DNA from: Camellia lanceoleosa
Taxonomy: Eukaryota; Streptophyta; Magnoliopsida; Ericales; Theaceae
Direction: 5' to 3'
Assembly (NCBI GenBank): GCA_025200525.1
Contig: CM045760.1
Coordinates: forward strand, 47,697,932 to 47,761,931
Length of the DNA: 64,000 bases
In this document: positions 23,924-36,454 of the stretch, one piece after another
Position numbering within the stretch: the stretch's first letter is position 1
How the letters are laid out: every line of letters begins with the position of its first letter
Position numbers and translations under genes: made by a program
Notes under the pieces: generated by a model
What the model saw: only the letters and a program-made list of their open reading frames with translations
What the model was told of the DNA's origin: nothing
Database searches by the model: none

Positions 23924-24450
23924 CACTACAACAAAAAAGGCCTTTGGTCACAAACTGATTTTGTCTCTAAACATCAAAATTTCGTCACTAAAGTGATCTG
24001 TGACAAAAAATATTCGTCACCACGTTCGTGGCCTATAGGTCGTCACAAAAAGTACCTGGTAACGAAAAACAGTTTCGTCACCTATTGTTGATTTTTGGCG
24101 ACGAAATGTTTCGTCTCCAAATGTTGAATTTTTCGTCCTCTAAAACACCAATTTCGTCACCAAAACTAAATAATATTTTATTTTAATTATTTTTTGCAAC
24201 TAAATATTTCGTCACCAAATATATTTTAGTGACAAAAGTTTTCCTCACCAATGATATGAATTAAGGTGACAAAAAAATTCGTCACTAAAATGAGCAAAAA
24301 AGAAAATCATTCAATGACAAAAAACATTTTGTCACCAAATATTTCAATTTAGCGACGAAATATTCAACAAATGTGACAAAATTATTCGTCATGTTTTTTG
24401 AAAACTAATAACGACTTTTTATTTCGTCACTAATAAAAATTAAAAATTTT
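23924..24450. repeat. Left subterminal repeats of the CACTA element
   Basis: Repeated short motifs of the TTCGTCACC and GTGACGAAA type in both orientations, typical transposase-binding subterminal regions. Similar motifs fill 30957-31422. Confidence 0.85.
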
Positions 24451-24934
24451 GAAAATGAGGGTACTATTTTCTTTCGAAATTTTTTCTTTTCAGTAACAAT
24501 TCCCTGCGCATTTCAATAACTTGTTCAATAAAATATCTATTACAAATCAATACAAAAATCTGTTCATTTTCATAAACATCACAATCGAATTTTAGCACTA
24601 TCCACAAAAATATAATATGAACTGCATGCGGATTATAAACATGTCTCCTAATATCCACAAAAAACGTCTACTAATATCCATAAAAATATAATATCAACCG
24701 TATGCAGATTACCAAACACATCTCCTAATATTCAACAAAAAACATGTCTACTAATATTAACAAAAATTAAAATATCAAGGGCGGATTAAACACGTCCATA
24801 TTCTACCATCGCCCTCCAAATTACCAAACACGTCCATATCAAATCTCGAATCTGCAAAAAAATGAAACACAAAAAAAAATGTCAGTTAGACAATTATTAT
24901 CTTATCCATAACATATACAATTTAACATGCATTT

Positions 24935-26790
24935 TTGGACTTAGTTTTCAAACCGAGAGTCTCGAGCTAGCTTCGTAAGTTTCCACAACTCACATTGGTC
25001 CATCCCAAGGTGTTTGAGGTGTTTTTCGGGCCGTCTCGTGGCTGTTGCACGATTTTGGCCCCCGAATGCCTATTTTCAAGCTTAAGTGTGAAAAAGTGCA
25101 TTTTTTTACTTAGTTTTCAAACCGGGAGTCCCGTGCTAGTTTCGTAAGTTTTCACAACTCACATTGGTCCATCCTGAGGTGTTTGAGGTGTTTCCCGGGC
25201 CGTCTTGTGGCTGTTGCATGATTTTGGCCCTCGAAGGCTTATTTTCAAGCTTAAGTGTGGAAAAGTATATTTTTTGACTTAGTTTTCAAACCGAGAGTCC
25301 CGTGCTAGTTCCCTAATTTTCAACAACTCACATTGGTCCTTCCCGAGGTGTTTGAGGTGTTTCCCGGGCCGTCCCGTTGCTGTTGCACGATTTTGGCACC
25401 CGAAAGCCTATTTTCAAGCTTAAGTGTGGAAAAGTGCATTTTTGGACTTAGTTTTCAAACCGGGAGTCCTGTACTAATTCCATAAGTTTCCACAACTCAC
25501 ATTGGTCCGTCCCGAGGTGTTTGAGGTGTTTCCCAGGCCGTCTCGTGGCTGTTGCACGATTTTGGCTCCCGAAGGCCTATTTTCAAGCTTAAGTGTGAAA
25601 AAGTGCATTTTTGAACTTAGTTTTCGAACCGGGAGTCCCGTGCTAGTTCCGTAAGTTTCCACAACTCACATTGGTCCATCCCGAGGTGTTTGAGGTGTTT
25701 CCCGGCCCGTCTCGTGGCTGTTGCACGATTTTGGCCCTCAAAGGCCTATTTTCAAGCTTAAGTGTGGAAAAGTATATTTTTTGACTTAGTTTTCAAACCA
25801 AGAGTCCCGTGCTAGTTCCCTAAGTTTCCACAACTCACATTAGTCCTTCCCGAGGTGTTTGAGGTGTTTCCCGGGCCGTCTCATTGCTGTTGCACGATTT
25901 TGGCACCCGAAAGCCTATTTTCAAGCTTAAGTGTACAAAAGTGCATTTTTGGACTTAGTTTTCAAACCGGGAGTCCCGGACTAGTTCCGTTAGTTTCCAT
26001 AACTCACATTGGTCCCTCCCGAGGTGTTTGAGGTGTTTCCTAGGCCGTCTCGTGACTGTTGCACGATTTTGGCCCCCGAATGCCTATTTTCAAGCTTAAG
26101 TGTGGAAAAGTGCATTTTTTGACTTAGTTTTCAAACCGAGTCCCGTGCTATTTCCGTAAGTTTCCACAACTCACATTGGTCCATCCCGAGGTGGTTGAGG
26201 TGTTTCCTGGGCCGTCTCGTGGCTGTTGCGCGATTTTGGCCCCCGAAGGCCTATTTTCAAGCTTAAGTGTGAAAAAGTGCATTTTTGGACTTAGTTTTGA
26301 AACCGGGAGTCCCGTGCTAGTTCCGTAAGTTTCCATAACTCACATTGGTCCGTCCCAAGGTGTTTGAGGTGTTTCCCGGGCTATCTCGTGGCTATTGCAC
26401 GATTTTGGCTCCCGAAGGCTTATTTTCAAGCTTAAGTGTGGAAAAGTGCATTTTTGGACTTAATTTTCAAACCGGGAGTCCCGTGCTAGTTCCGTAAGTT
26501 TTCACAACTCACATTGGTCCATCCCGAGGTGTTTGACGTGTTTTCCGGGCTGTCTCGTGGCTGTTGCACGATTTTGGCCCCCGAAGGCCTATTTTCAAGC
26601 TTAAGTATGAAAAAGTGCATTTTTTGACTTAGTTTTCGAACCGGGAGTCCCGTGCTAATTTCGTAAGTTTTCACAACTTACTTTAATCCCTCTCGAGGTG
26701 TTTGAGGTGTTTTCCGGGCCAGCTCGTGGTTGTTACACAATTTTGGCCCCCGATGGCCTATTTTCAAGCCTAAGTGTTGGAAAAGTACAT
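24935..26790 (-). repeat. 169-bp tandem array inside the CACTA element
   Basis: About 11 units share TATTTTCAAGCTTAAGTG, ACTTAGTTTTCAAACCG and TCCCGAGGTGTTTGAGGTGT. The spacing of the first anchor is 169 bp (25071, 25240, 25409, 25578). Repeated 62-codon minus-strand frames (25474, 26148, 26486) are by-products. No link to the captured genes is seen. Confidence 0.94.
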
Positions 26791-27450
26791 TTTTCTAAAA
26801 TCCACTTATCATGGGAAAATAAAATCTCTTCAAACCTACTAATGGAATGCAACTCTTGGTTATTAGACTGGGTATAAAGACTGCCCCACAGGAAGGTCCA
26901 CTAACAAGGTACTCATTGCATTGGAAGATATGATACAACCCAAACTTAAAAGGAAACCCACCACAAAAATATTGCCTTCCACACACCAAGGAACATCCAG
27001 TGTACCACCAGTAATGCTAACTGTAAGGCATTGCCAGGTATTTATTATCAATGCCACATCATGTGTCTTGGTTATAGTTTGGATTTGTCTTCTTCTAAGG
27101 ATCTCTCTCTAAAACCAGTTAAGTATCTTAGAGAGGATGTGACAAATACCATGGAAAACTCTCAACTATAGCCATCAAGTCCTAAGATCTTAGTCATCCA
27201 AGTCCGTGGTTATGATCATATACATGTACCCACAAAAACACAGAAACAAAGAAGCAAGGCAAATAAAGAAGGTAAGAGTTTCATGCTAGCTTATACAATG
27301 GCTTAATTGTCTAAAACCTGTATTAGAATGGTTCTTCAATTACCATAACTAATTCTAAAAGCCAAATACAAATGCTGATTTGTAATGCACATGAACTGCG
27401 AAATCCCTCCCATTATAGCTTAGCCTCGAAAAGAAAATAGTAACAAAAAA
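26791..27450. other. CACTA interior, unassigned
   Basis: Minus-strand frames at 26795-27057 look mildly coding-like and could be another captured exon, but no family was recognised. Confidence 0.35.
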
Positions 27451-27874
27451 AATTACCTCTCTTTGATGCAATTTCAAAGACTGGTGGTCAAACCGAGCTT
27501 AGATCACAAGAAAGCTGCATACAAAGAACAATAAAAGCATTAGAAGGGATTTTCCAGGGATGAGGATTAGTAGTATTCATTCATAGTAATGACAGATAGG
27601 CTTACCTCCTCCTATGTGGTTTTCCCTAATCGAAGATTGATAGTTAATATGATACAGCTAGGCTTATGTAACTTTCAATTTCAGTATGATTGTGAGATAA
27701 CCAATCAAGTATCTGAAAATTTGAAACAATTAACAAAATAAAAATCTGTTGAAGTAACATTAAACAACTATATTCAAGTAACTTCACAAAGAGAGGATAC
27801 TGCTTTCCAAGGACAAGAGGAAAATCACTTGGATCTTTTCCAAAGAGTTTGAAAACAATTTGATCTGTGCAACT
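27451..27874 (-). pseudogene. Captured SPL (SBP-box) gene fragment, SPL1/SPL12-like
   Basis: Three minus-strand exon pieces lie in gene order. At about 27874-27797, DQIVFKLFGKDPSDFPLVL; at about 27713-27660, ILDWLSHNHTEIESYIS; at about 27495, LSCDLSS. They match the consecutive conserved block in the C-terminal half of large SPL1/SPL12/SPL14-type transcription factors, after the SBP domain. The SBP domain itself is absent, the intron borders are partly mutated and the third piece soon meets a stop, so this is a non-functional fragment. Names rest on remembered family motifs. Confidence 0.8.
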
Positions 27875-28159
27875 CTGAAAATTAATCAACAAAAATAAAG
27901 AATTTAAAATATAAAAACATAAGGATTGAATAGAAAATCATAACTATAGACTTCAAAAATATAATCAAAAGAATTTAAAATAAACAGTTTTTTTTTTCCT
28001 GGATAAATAAATTAAGCTAAGTATTAACTAAAGACACCACGAGGCCACCGTCCTAGTACACTAGATATCTAGCACTCCACAGAAAGTCAAACTAAAAACC
28101 ACTTGGCAAAACTAAGCTCTCATATTAAATCAATCAAAGAAAAGGATGACTCGCATAAC

Positions 28160-28514
28160 TATTGCAAATATGCCAGCTCATAAGAGGACCAAGAATGGGG
28201 CTTCATATAAAATCCAGCAAGGAACTTGTGCATCAACTACACTGAGGACATCATCAAGCACGATTATATCAGAGCCATAATAAATAGCCCTGTGCAATTT
28301 GAAAAATCGTTAGAATTATTTCAAGAAAAAAGTGAATACATCAGCCTAGTCCCTCAGAATGCAATCAGATTGGGCATTAGGGTATAAAACCTTGATGTTA
28401 CCTGGCCAGAGCAAGGCAAGCACGCTGTCCACCTGATAAGTTGACTCTTTTCTCACCAATATAAGTCGTATCACCTCCAACCATTTGTGAAATATCGAAT
28501 TTATGTGCACATGC
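28160..28514 (-). pseudogene. Captured ABCC (MRP-type) transporter fragment
   Basis: Two minus-strand exons (28514-28402 and 28289-about 28160) are joined by a GT-AG intron in matching phase. The first holds MVGGDTTYIGEKRVNLSGGQ, including the ABC signature LSGGQ. The second has IIVLDD (Walker B) and SVVDAQVPCWIL (D-loop), then runs into a stop. This is the end of the first nucleotide-binding domain of a plant ABCC transporter, possibly ABCC13-like. It lacks Walker A and all membrane parts. Confidence 0.85.
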
Positions 28515-30688
28515 CTATAACACATCTGAGTATCTCAAGACAACTCCATAGTTGGAAAAACAAAAGAGAGCTTCCATTAAGGATTTGTCTAAAAAATTTC
28601 ACTAATGCTTAAAAAACTGTAAAACATAATGATTGTTCGTTCATGGCCAAGAGCTAGGCCTCTTTTTTGTCAAGTAAAGCGGTCATGCTTCCATAAATTA
28701 ACCTCCTTGACTACCACACAAAAGTGAAACCTTATTTTGAGGCATGTAATTCTTTTTTATCTAGGCTTCAATTAAGAGTTTGAAAACTTAAAAAAATTAT
28801 GAAGAGATCAAGTGTGCCATATCTGGAAAAAGTCACTAAAATAAACCAACAAGTTTTGTTGCCATTTTATTTTGTGCATTATAAATATAAGAAAATCTGT
28901 AAAACAAACTTACCATTTGGAGATCATGACTACCTGAAGAGCTCTCAACAAGATTGGGACGTGCACGAACATAAGAACAAAATTGAAACTTAAGAACAAA
29001 ATTGAAACTCCTTGACATGCACAAACTTACCACTTCCACTACCACACAAATCGAAACTTAAGAACAAAATTGAACAATAAAACATGGTTTCAAAATTGAA
29101 CAAAATCAAAACTTAGCTAATTTATGACTTTAAGAAGCAAGAAAGTAAATAAACAATAAAACATTTGCATGGAAGAACTATATAGTTTCATGAAATGCTA
29201 ATCTAGTCCCAAAGAAGTAAGAGAAATTTAACTAGATCAAGAGGAATAACTAGTTTGCCGATTTTGCCTCACTAGGATTATCAACAAAACTGGAATTGAT
29301 GACAAACATGGTTGATGTTAAGGACTTGAAATCAGCTTCAATAACATCAAAGACCTAGTCAACTTGTTTTGAAAAAATTAAATCAATTTGTCTTAGAGTA
29401 ATATCATCGAACACCCTGTGTGCAGTCCTATCTTATTGGTTTGATTTTTTTTTCCTCCACTCAATCGATAGGAGGGGATAAGAAAAAGCTAAGTTGCATC
29501 AAATGGTGAGATGCGAATTCAAGCATTACTCACACTAAATTAGCAGCTTGTCTACCAAACCAAACCTCTTTGGTCTCAATAATAAGACACATTGGTCCCT
29601 TTTAGGTATCAATTCCAATCATAAGACACATTGCCTCTACTTTAGAACACCATTTCAATGAATGGTCTCACCATTGTATTTCCTAGAAAACTATAATATA
29701 CACTACAATTTTGATTTCCTTCTTGTCTTTTACGGTGGACTGTTTTGTGCTCCTTGATCTTTGTTATACTCATTCTCCTATCATTACAACTAACACATAA
29801 CTACAATGTATATTTTATATATAAGTGAAATAGCTCAAATTTATACTTGTACTAAACAAACAACAGAAAACCTCAAGAAATTAATTACTAAAAAAAAAAA
29901 AAAATACTAGAGCAATAAAATGAAACAATCAACAATTTCAAAATCTGAGTAGAGTAAATTAAAACAACCCCATTAAATCTCAAAAGCAATCCATCATATT
30001 CAAAGCACAAAAAAGCAAACCCAGATCAAAAGCAGGTAAAAACAATAAATTGAAGCAGAGACCGGATGCGAAAATAGGACCTGTTAGAAGAAATTGATAT
30101 ATAAAAAATAAAAATAAATAAAAAAAGAAAAACAAGAATCATAACAGTACCATCACCCTTTGTAGGCACAAATAATAGATTGGAGGCAATGATGACAGTT
30201 ACGCAAAGAAGAAGAGATCTTTTCAAGAATAGGAACCAAAAACATAATAAAATGAGTTACGAAATAGAACTTCACATGGCTTAATACAAATTAGAACTTC
30301 ACATCGCGATCGCCATTACGGTGTTCATCGATTCTGACAATTTTTCAATCAATGTATCGTAAAGAAATACGAAATGGATTTTTACGGGAAGGGTTGGAAT
30401 GATTGTGTCAATGGGGGTTGGTTTTAGGGAATTTTTTAGGGATTGTGATCTGATTGTGAAGATCAGGGGATATATATATATATATTGCCGAGAAAATCAA
30501 ATAGCTAAACAAAATAAAATAATAAAAGGGTTTCGATTGAACTTAGAAGAAGGGACAAACAGATCAGATATCCATGTATGGACATATGTAGAGAGATATA
30601 GAGAAAGAAAGGGGAAAACTTGGTTATCAAAGAGAGGGCAACGGTGGATAATCCCAAGGTTCGAATATACAGTGAAAAAAGGGGATTT

Positions 30689-30735
<47 letters not shown>

Positions 30736-30956
30736 GAAGAAGAAGCAAACCTATCATTGGTTAGGCAACCCTAGCAACCGAAGCCAAGAGAAGAGAAGAG
30801 ATGAGATGAGATGATCACCCTAGCAAGATTCGGCCTTCATCGTCATCAGATGGAGAGATAGATTGAAACCCATCTGTGGGTGTGTGTGTGTGTGTGAGAA
30901 ATAGGTTTGAACCGAGAAATGATTGTGTGTGATTGAGAAGAGGAACCGATTGTAAC
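28515..30956. other. CACTA interior, non-coding, with an AG microsatellite
   Basis: AT-rich and intron-like, with no recognised exon. An (AG)n microsatellite occupies 30691-30732 and a short GT run is near 30880. Right subterminal repeats start at about 30957. Confidence 0.5.
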
Positions 30957-33898
30957 AAAATATTTTTATTTTTTCCTAAAATATTTAGTGACTAAATTAT
31001 ATTTTGGTGACAAAATTATTTCTTCACCAAAGATAAAAATATTGGTCACAAAAATAGTTTTGTCACTAAATGATATTAAAATATCACCAAATTATTGGTG
31101 ACAAAAATATATTTGTCATTAATAATTTTATAATTGGTGATAAATTTTTTTGTCACCAAAAGTCTATTAATTTTGGTGCCCTCCGAAAATATTAGCGGGA
31201 AAATATTTGGTGACAAAACAAATATAAATAATGACGAAATATAATTTCGTCACCCATTTTTTTTATTATGATTTAGATTGGTGACAAAATTTTATTTTTG
31301 TCTCTAAAAATGATACATTTGGAGACGAAATAGGATTTTCGTCATTAAAAAATACATATTTCGTGACAAAAAAAAAATTTCGTCATTAGTTTTTGTCTCT
31401 AAAGACTATTTTTGTTGTAGTGTCTTAGCATGCATTTGGTTAGGCTATTTTAGTGATTTGGAATCATCTAATATGCTATCTCAGTCCTTATGCCATGCTT
31501 ATATGCCTCCATGTATCATCTCTCCCATCTTTTGAAATGTTGGTCTCTCATGTTTTAAAGTGAGCATTGTGCATGCTTGTATGTTTAGAGCATTTGGGCT
31601 GCCTTGTTGTTGGGTTTTGGGGGCTCATTTCATTTGTTAAAATCTGTTTTTGGTGGTCTAATATATCCCATGAGTGGCCATGTTAATGGTAGCAAGGAGT
31701 GCTCCCTTTGTGCCTTAACCTTAGGCCCTTTGACTTGCATGTTTGCATAGGTAATTGGTCACCATTTTGGGCATGTTTTGCCACTGTTTTGGGTTGGTTT
31801 GAGGGCTGCCCCATTGTGGTCTAGTCCACCATCACATGCTTGCCTCATGTCTATTGCTTAATTGATTCATTAAGTGTTGTAGTATGTTGGTCTTATTGCT
31901 TGATTGGTCCATGTTTGCATGACATTTGCATCTTGTATACTCTAGCATTTTGCATGCTTAACATGGTAGTTGCATGACATTTGGTGTTCTTGCATCCTAA
32001 TTCCCATGTTGCATCATTTGAGCTATGTTGCATACATGCATTTCATGGCTTGGTTCGGGGTTGTCAAACCAAGCATAAGGGTTGAGGGAAGTTCACACTA
32101 CAAGTGGTGCAACTTGTTTCAACTCTTGGTCCCCAAGGCCCTTGACCAACACATGATAAGGTCTTGGTTTCATTTGTGTGTTTGCATGCATTTTTACATT
32201 AAAATGCAATCTTGGTTCCTTAGGCTATCATGCACCAAGATGCATAGTTGATGGCCCAAGAACCAAGGGTCATGCTTCCTTGAGTCCCATACATGATAGG
32301 GAGCATTGACCATGCTTACATTTGCTCTAAAATCCATATCATGCACTGTCTGCCTGCTGTTGCTGTCAAACTGTCCTCTGCAGGAATTTTGTACCGACCG
32401 GCAGTATAGAGTGCCGACCGGCACTTTATGGGTAGCCGATAACCTCTCAAGAAGCCGGTGATCATTTTACATGGCCGGTGGCCATTCCATCCAAAGGTGG
32501 TGTACTGGAAGATGCAAGGAAGGTGTTCTGGGACTTTGGCAATTTTTGGAGAGACAGCGAGGCGGTAAACGAGCGGCAGTGTCATGATGCGGGTTTCCGA
32601 GCGAGTCGGATTCGAGCATGCATCATTCGCGCATCCCGTGGCAGGGCTGAGGCCCCTCTCTTTTTTGTTATATAATGAATTTAATTTGATAATTAGAAAT
32701 TTCTGTAATAATTTATTTATTCTGTATTTGGACTGTACTATTTGGGACTGTATATTCTTTTGGTCCCTCCGAGTGAGGGCGTATTTGTAATAAGGGTGTG
32801 TGAATGTGTGTATGTCTTCCAACCCCACGTCTTTCTTCCCTTTTATTTATCTGCTTATGATGGTAAACTAGGGCATATTTAAATTAGCATAACAGTATGA
32901 AAGCATGTTTGCATTCATTCATCTGTTTCGCATGCATCGGGCTCGGCACATCATACAAACTGCATCGTACTTCAATTCCAAATTGAATACATGTTACTTG
33001 TAGCATTTCACATGCCATGTTTAGGATAGCCGGGCCTGTCTAGATTACATCTTTGCATGTGTTGCATTAGCCACTCAACATGAAACTAGGGTCATACATA
33101 TGATTACTAACTGGTTTCTGTTTTGGCTTGGAGTACTAGGTAAGTTTTTATGCTTTAGCATACCACATGCGTGTAAATGTTGCCATAATAGCATGACTAC
33201 CATGAGGCTAAGTGCTTATGTGATATAACTGCTTGAATGCCTGTGGATGGAGGTTGAATTACCTAAATTGGGACAATGCATCAAAACTGTGAGTTTTAAG
33301 CCCACTAGATAGTGGCAAAACCATCTTTTTCTAAAAGACCACCTGAGGGTGGCAAAACCTGCATTTTAGCCTACTTGCGAGTAGCAAACCATTTTTAAAA
33401 TAAACATAAAATGTTATGTTCCAACTTAGGCGATTTGGTCTATACTTGTTTGCTGTGCGCATAACATAGTAATTCTAGGCTAATAACTGGAATAAGAACA
33501 TATAATGTTTTCAAAACTTGATATCACGGTTAGTAGAGGTCGGTCTTCAGACCGGGCGAAAGGGGTGCTCATAGCTGACCTTCCCCGATCGTACCCAAGT
33601 TCCCGAGCCGAGGCAACTTTGGTGATGACGGACACGTGGCCTTTGGCACCGAGTCAGGGTTTCCTAAATTTCCCAAAAATAAAATATTTAAGTGGCGACT
33701 CTGTATCTGGCAAAGCAGTCCATGTTTGGCACTTCTTTTCAAAATCTGTTTTTCTCAAAACGATTTGCCAGAGTTGGACTCTTTGGTTCAAGATTAAGAA
33801 CCGTGACATTTGAGTCCTTGAACTGTAGTGACCCAATATCGAACCAGAACGGGGGGGATTCGCACTCCTCGCCCGAGATGCGTTCGGGGACGTCTACA

Positions 33899-34861
33899 CC
33901 TATGTATATATATATGTATGTATGTACAATATTCTTATTTGGATAATCAGTCACAAAAATATTTGCAAGAAACCACCTTTCTCCAATATATATCTCTTCA
34001 CACAAATGTTGGATCCAGATACAAATTTTCAAACTCTGGAATTTATTTTACCTTACATGTAAAATATCAATTTTGTAACCATAACATGTATATTGAATTC
34101 TTCTATCCTATTAATATAGAATAGACTAAAATAAAGTAGCCAATGAAATATAAGTATGCACATATTCCATCATGTGTTAAAATTATTCCAGGGAACAACT
34201 CAAGAAGTTTTCTTTATATCAGAAAGAATGTTCCATCTATTTGAAAAATGAAGTTGTTAACTCTCTTTATTCATTTCATGTTTTCTATAGCTGAAGAGTT
34301 TTCCTTAAAAATAATAATAGAAAATAAAATTCCTTAACCATAATCAGGGAAAACTCCAAAAAAAAAAAAAAAAAAAATCACATTCATTTGTACAATGGTC
34401 AGAAGCCACTCTCACTTTCCTATAACAAATTAGAAAGTAATGGCAAAAAAGAGATATAGGGTAATAGAAATCCTTTAATAGAGAAAACAAAAGTTACAAG
34501 AAACAAACAAACAAACAAACAAGAATGACCAAGCATCATATATAGATATCAAGGTAATGTATAATGCAAAATTCTTTACAGAATTTATGCTTTCTGTCAA
34601 AAAGTTTAAGAAAAAATGGAAACAAATAAAATGCCATAGGACTTTCAAATTAAGCTCACAGTTTTCATTGTCTGCCTTTTTCTTTTCAACAAAAAATGGA
34701 AATGAATAACAAGAATAGACAAACAGTCAAGGTAAAAATGACCTTATAATTGACGATTTGGACCCATATCACTAATTATTTAGACATGGCTTTTCTATAC
34801 CAAGAAGAATCCTAGAATTTAGCTAAACTGATTTATTAAAACAGTAACATTATAAATTATT
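33899..34861. other. AT-rich flank of the outer element
   Basis: No gene. It holds an A-run at about 34359-34377 and an (AAAC)n stretch near 34500. The bases 33899-33903 (CCTAT) should be the right target duplication of the outer element. Confidence 0.5.
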
Positions 34862-35178
34862 AAACCTGGTTCAGTGTAACCAAGGCTTTTAGCAGATTTG
34901 ACAACTTGGTTGAATGACTTTCCATCTTCTACCTCGCTCATTACATAACCCAGCGTTCACATACAAGGATATGAAACAAAATGATAAAATTACAACTTGA
35001 AAAACAAAGCATGTTAGATATATGCAAGCAAGCATGAAGAAGAAATAAGGCATTTCAAAAAAAATTAAAAAATAAAAATAAATATTATACCACTTAAGCT
35101 CCCAATGATATGGTGCACGGGATCTCCAGATGAAATATACGATCTAAGGATGCTATAACAGGGAGGCCAGCACTAACC
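34862..35178 (-). pseudogene. Homoserine dehydrogenase gene fragment
   Basis: Two minus-strand exon pieces. The first (35178-35095) encodes SAGLPVIASLDR, then in a frame one base off ISSGDPVHHIIGSLSG. The second (about 34957-34862) encodes TLGYVMSEVEDGKSFNQ, then SAKSLGYTEP. These match consecutive exons of the catalytic domain of plant homoserine dehydrogenase (threonine/methionine branch of aspartate metabolism, plastid), more like the single-domain form than the aspartokinase fusion. The one-base deletion and the missing rest of the gene make it a pseudogene fragment. It may be inside a CACTA element whose right end is at 45043. Confidence 0.82.
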
Positions 35179-35214
35179 TGCCAATTGTCATAGCATGAAA
35201 TTATTCAGTGTGTT

Positions 35215-35640
35215 TGGTTTGAGTTTTCTGGATTAAGTTTTTTGAAAACTGAGTTTTTCGTATTCTTTTGTTTTTAGTGAATATTGTTTAAATTTTAAAC
35301 ATTTTTTTTAAACTTTTTTAGATACACCTTAGTTAGATGTATCTAAAAAGTAAAAAAATTGTGAAAAAATATTTTAAAAAATTAATAAATACATAAAAAT
35401 AATTAAAAAAAATGTACTGAATTCTTGTATTTTTTTTGGTTGGTATTTTTGGTATTTAGTGAATTTTTAAAAGATTTTTTTTACAATTTTTTTACTTTTT
35501 AGGTGTATTTATGTTAGGTGTGTCTAAAAAGTAAAAAAAAAATCCTTAAAATATTAAAAAAATTCAGTAAAAACAAAAAAACACAGAAAATAAGAATGTA
35601 GAATTTTCTGAAAAGTGTTTTCTGAAAAATGAAAACTAGC
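35215..35640. repeat. AT-rich imperfect palindrome (possible fold-back MITE)
   Basis: Two arms centred near 35420 carry complementary blocks, for example GATGTATCTAAAAAGTAAAA on the left against a TTTTACTTTTTAGGTGTATT-type block on the right, plus TTTTCTGG/CTGAAAA-like ends. It lies in intron-like sequence upstream of the homoserine dehydrogenase pieces. No clear target duplication was identified. Confidence 0.45.
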
Positions 35641-36454
35641 AAAGTGATTATTTTTTTATTAAATATCACAGCATGAAATTATGTAGACTAGAAATGATGA
35701 ATCCTTTCAAGCCCAATTTTTATAAACAACAACGAACATAAACAATGGAATTTTTAGAGTTATAGGAGAAAGCAGAAGCAGGTGTAGGGAGCAATATCTA
35801 CTAAGATAAATTTGTTTTTCCCAGATGAAACAACTAATTGGCCAAAACTATTTAGAAGAGTTTATATTAAACACAAGACTCCAAAAAGAGGTTTCCAATT
35901 TATTACAAACAGTGTCTTCCAAGTACCACCAAAATCGCTTCCAGTAGGCAACCATATTATGAACCATTTAATGGCCAAGGAAGTAGAAAAATGCCCACAA
36001 AAATTCATTTGATTATCTGGAAGACATTCGTAAGCGATAACTAGTTGAATGCTAATATGGGCAGACCCATCTCTACATCAAACATAAAGCATACAAGCAG
36101 AAAGCATACAAGCTGATATATTTAAGCCTACATTAAGAGACTATATGCATCTCAATTGGTTTGTAATCATGGTAAATATGTGAAAGAATGCAACAATGTT
36201 TTTCAATTTAGTATAATTTCATCAACTGAATCACAATTTCAGTCTTGAATATTAGCTCTAAAAGACAAAGATGAGATTAAGGCACAAAAAAAACCACTTC
36301 TGCACTTACAATTTACATTAAATGAAAACACATATTTTCTCAAAAGAAGCATATATATATACAAATACAATACAATACAATATACATAAATATTTATATA
36401 TCTGTTCATAAGAATTAAGATACATAGATGACAATCAAACTTTGAATAAATTAC

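Larger units (their letters stand above)
23924..31422. mobile_element. CACTA (En/Spm) DNA transposon carrying gene fragments, 7,499 bp
   Basis: The left end is CACTACAACAAAAA and the right end TTTTTGTTGTAGTG, a perfect terminal inverted repeat. The flanking 3-bp duplication TCT is at 23921-23923 and 31423-31425, as expected for CACTA elements. Subterminal regions are full of TTTCGTCACC/GGTGACAAAA repeats. The interior has an 11-copy 169-bp array, minus-strand pieces of an SPL gene and an ABCC gene, and no recognisable transposase. It is therefore non-autonomous and resembles gene-capturing CACTA elements. Confidence 0.93.
1..33898 (+). mobile_element. Outer Tat-lineage Ty3/gypsy LTR retrotransposon, 5' end outside window
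   Basis: This is the host element of the left half of the window. In order it shows the end of the gag-protease linker (1-879), a protease broken by two insertions, pol (13539-18029), an antisense ORF, a 58-bp tandem array, a polypurine tract at 22335 and a 3' LTR from 22348 to 33898. Two RNase H domains, an antisense ORF and tandem repeats before the 3' LTR are hallmarks of the Tat lineage (Ogre, Retand). The LTR begins TGTAGACACC and ends GTCTACA. The 5' LTR and one target duplication lie left of base 1; the other should be CCTAT at 33899-33903. Frameshifts, one nonsense codon and three nested insertions make it inactive. Confidence 0.93.
22348..33898 (+). repeat. 3' LTR of the outer element, interrupted by a CACTA transposon
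   Basis: It runs from TGTAGACACC to GTCTACA, which are inverted copies of each other. Without the CACTA insertion and one copy of its duplication it is about 4,049 bp, in the long-LTR range of Ogre/Tat elements. The pieces are 22348-23923 and 31426-33898. A related, opposite-oriented copy exists as the solo LTR at 59728-62916. Apparent ORFs in it (for example 22333-22728) are not supported as genes. Confidence 0.9.

Noticed and set aside
25474..26674. Three similar 62-codon minus-strand ORFs
   Set aside because: By-products of the 169-bp repeat.
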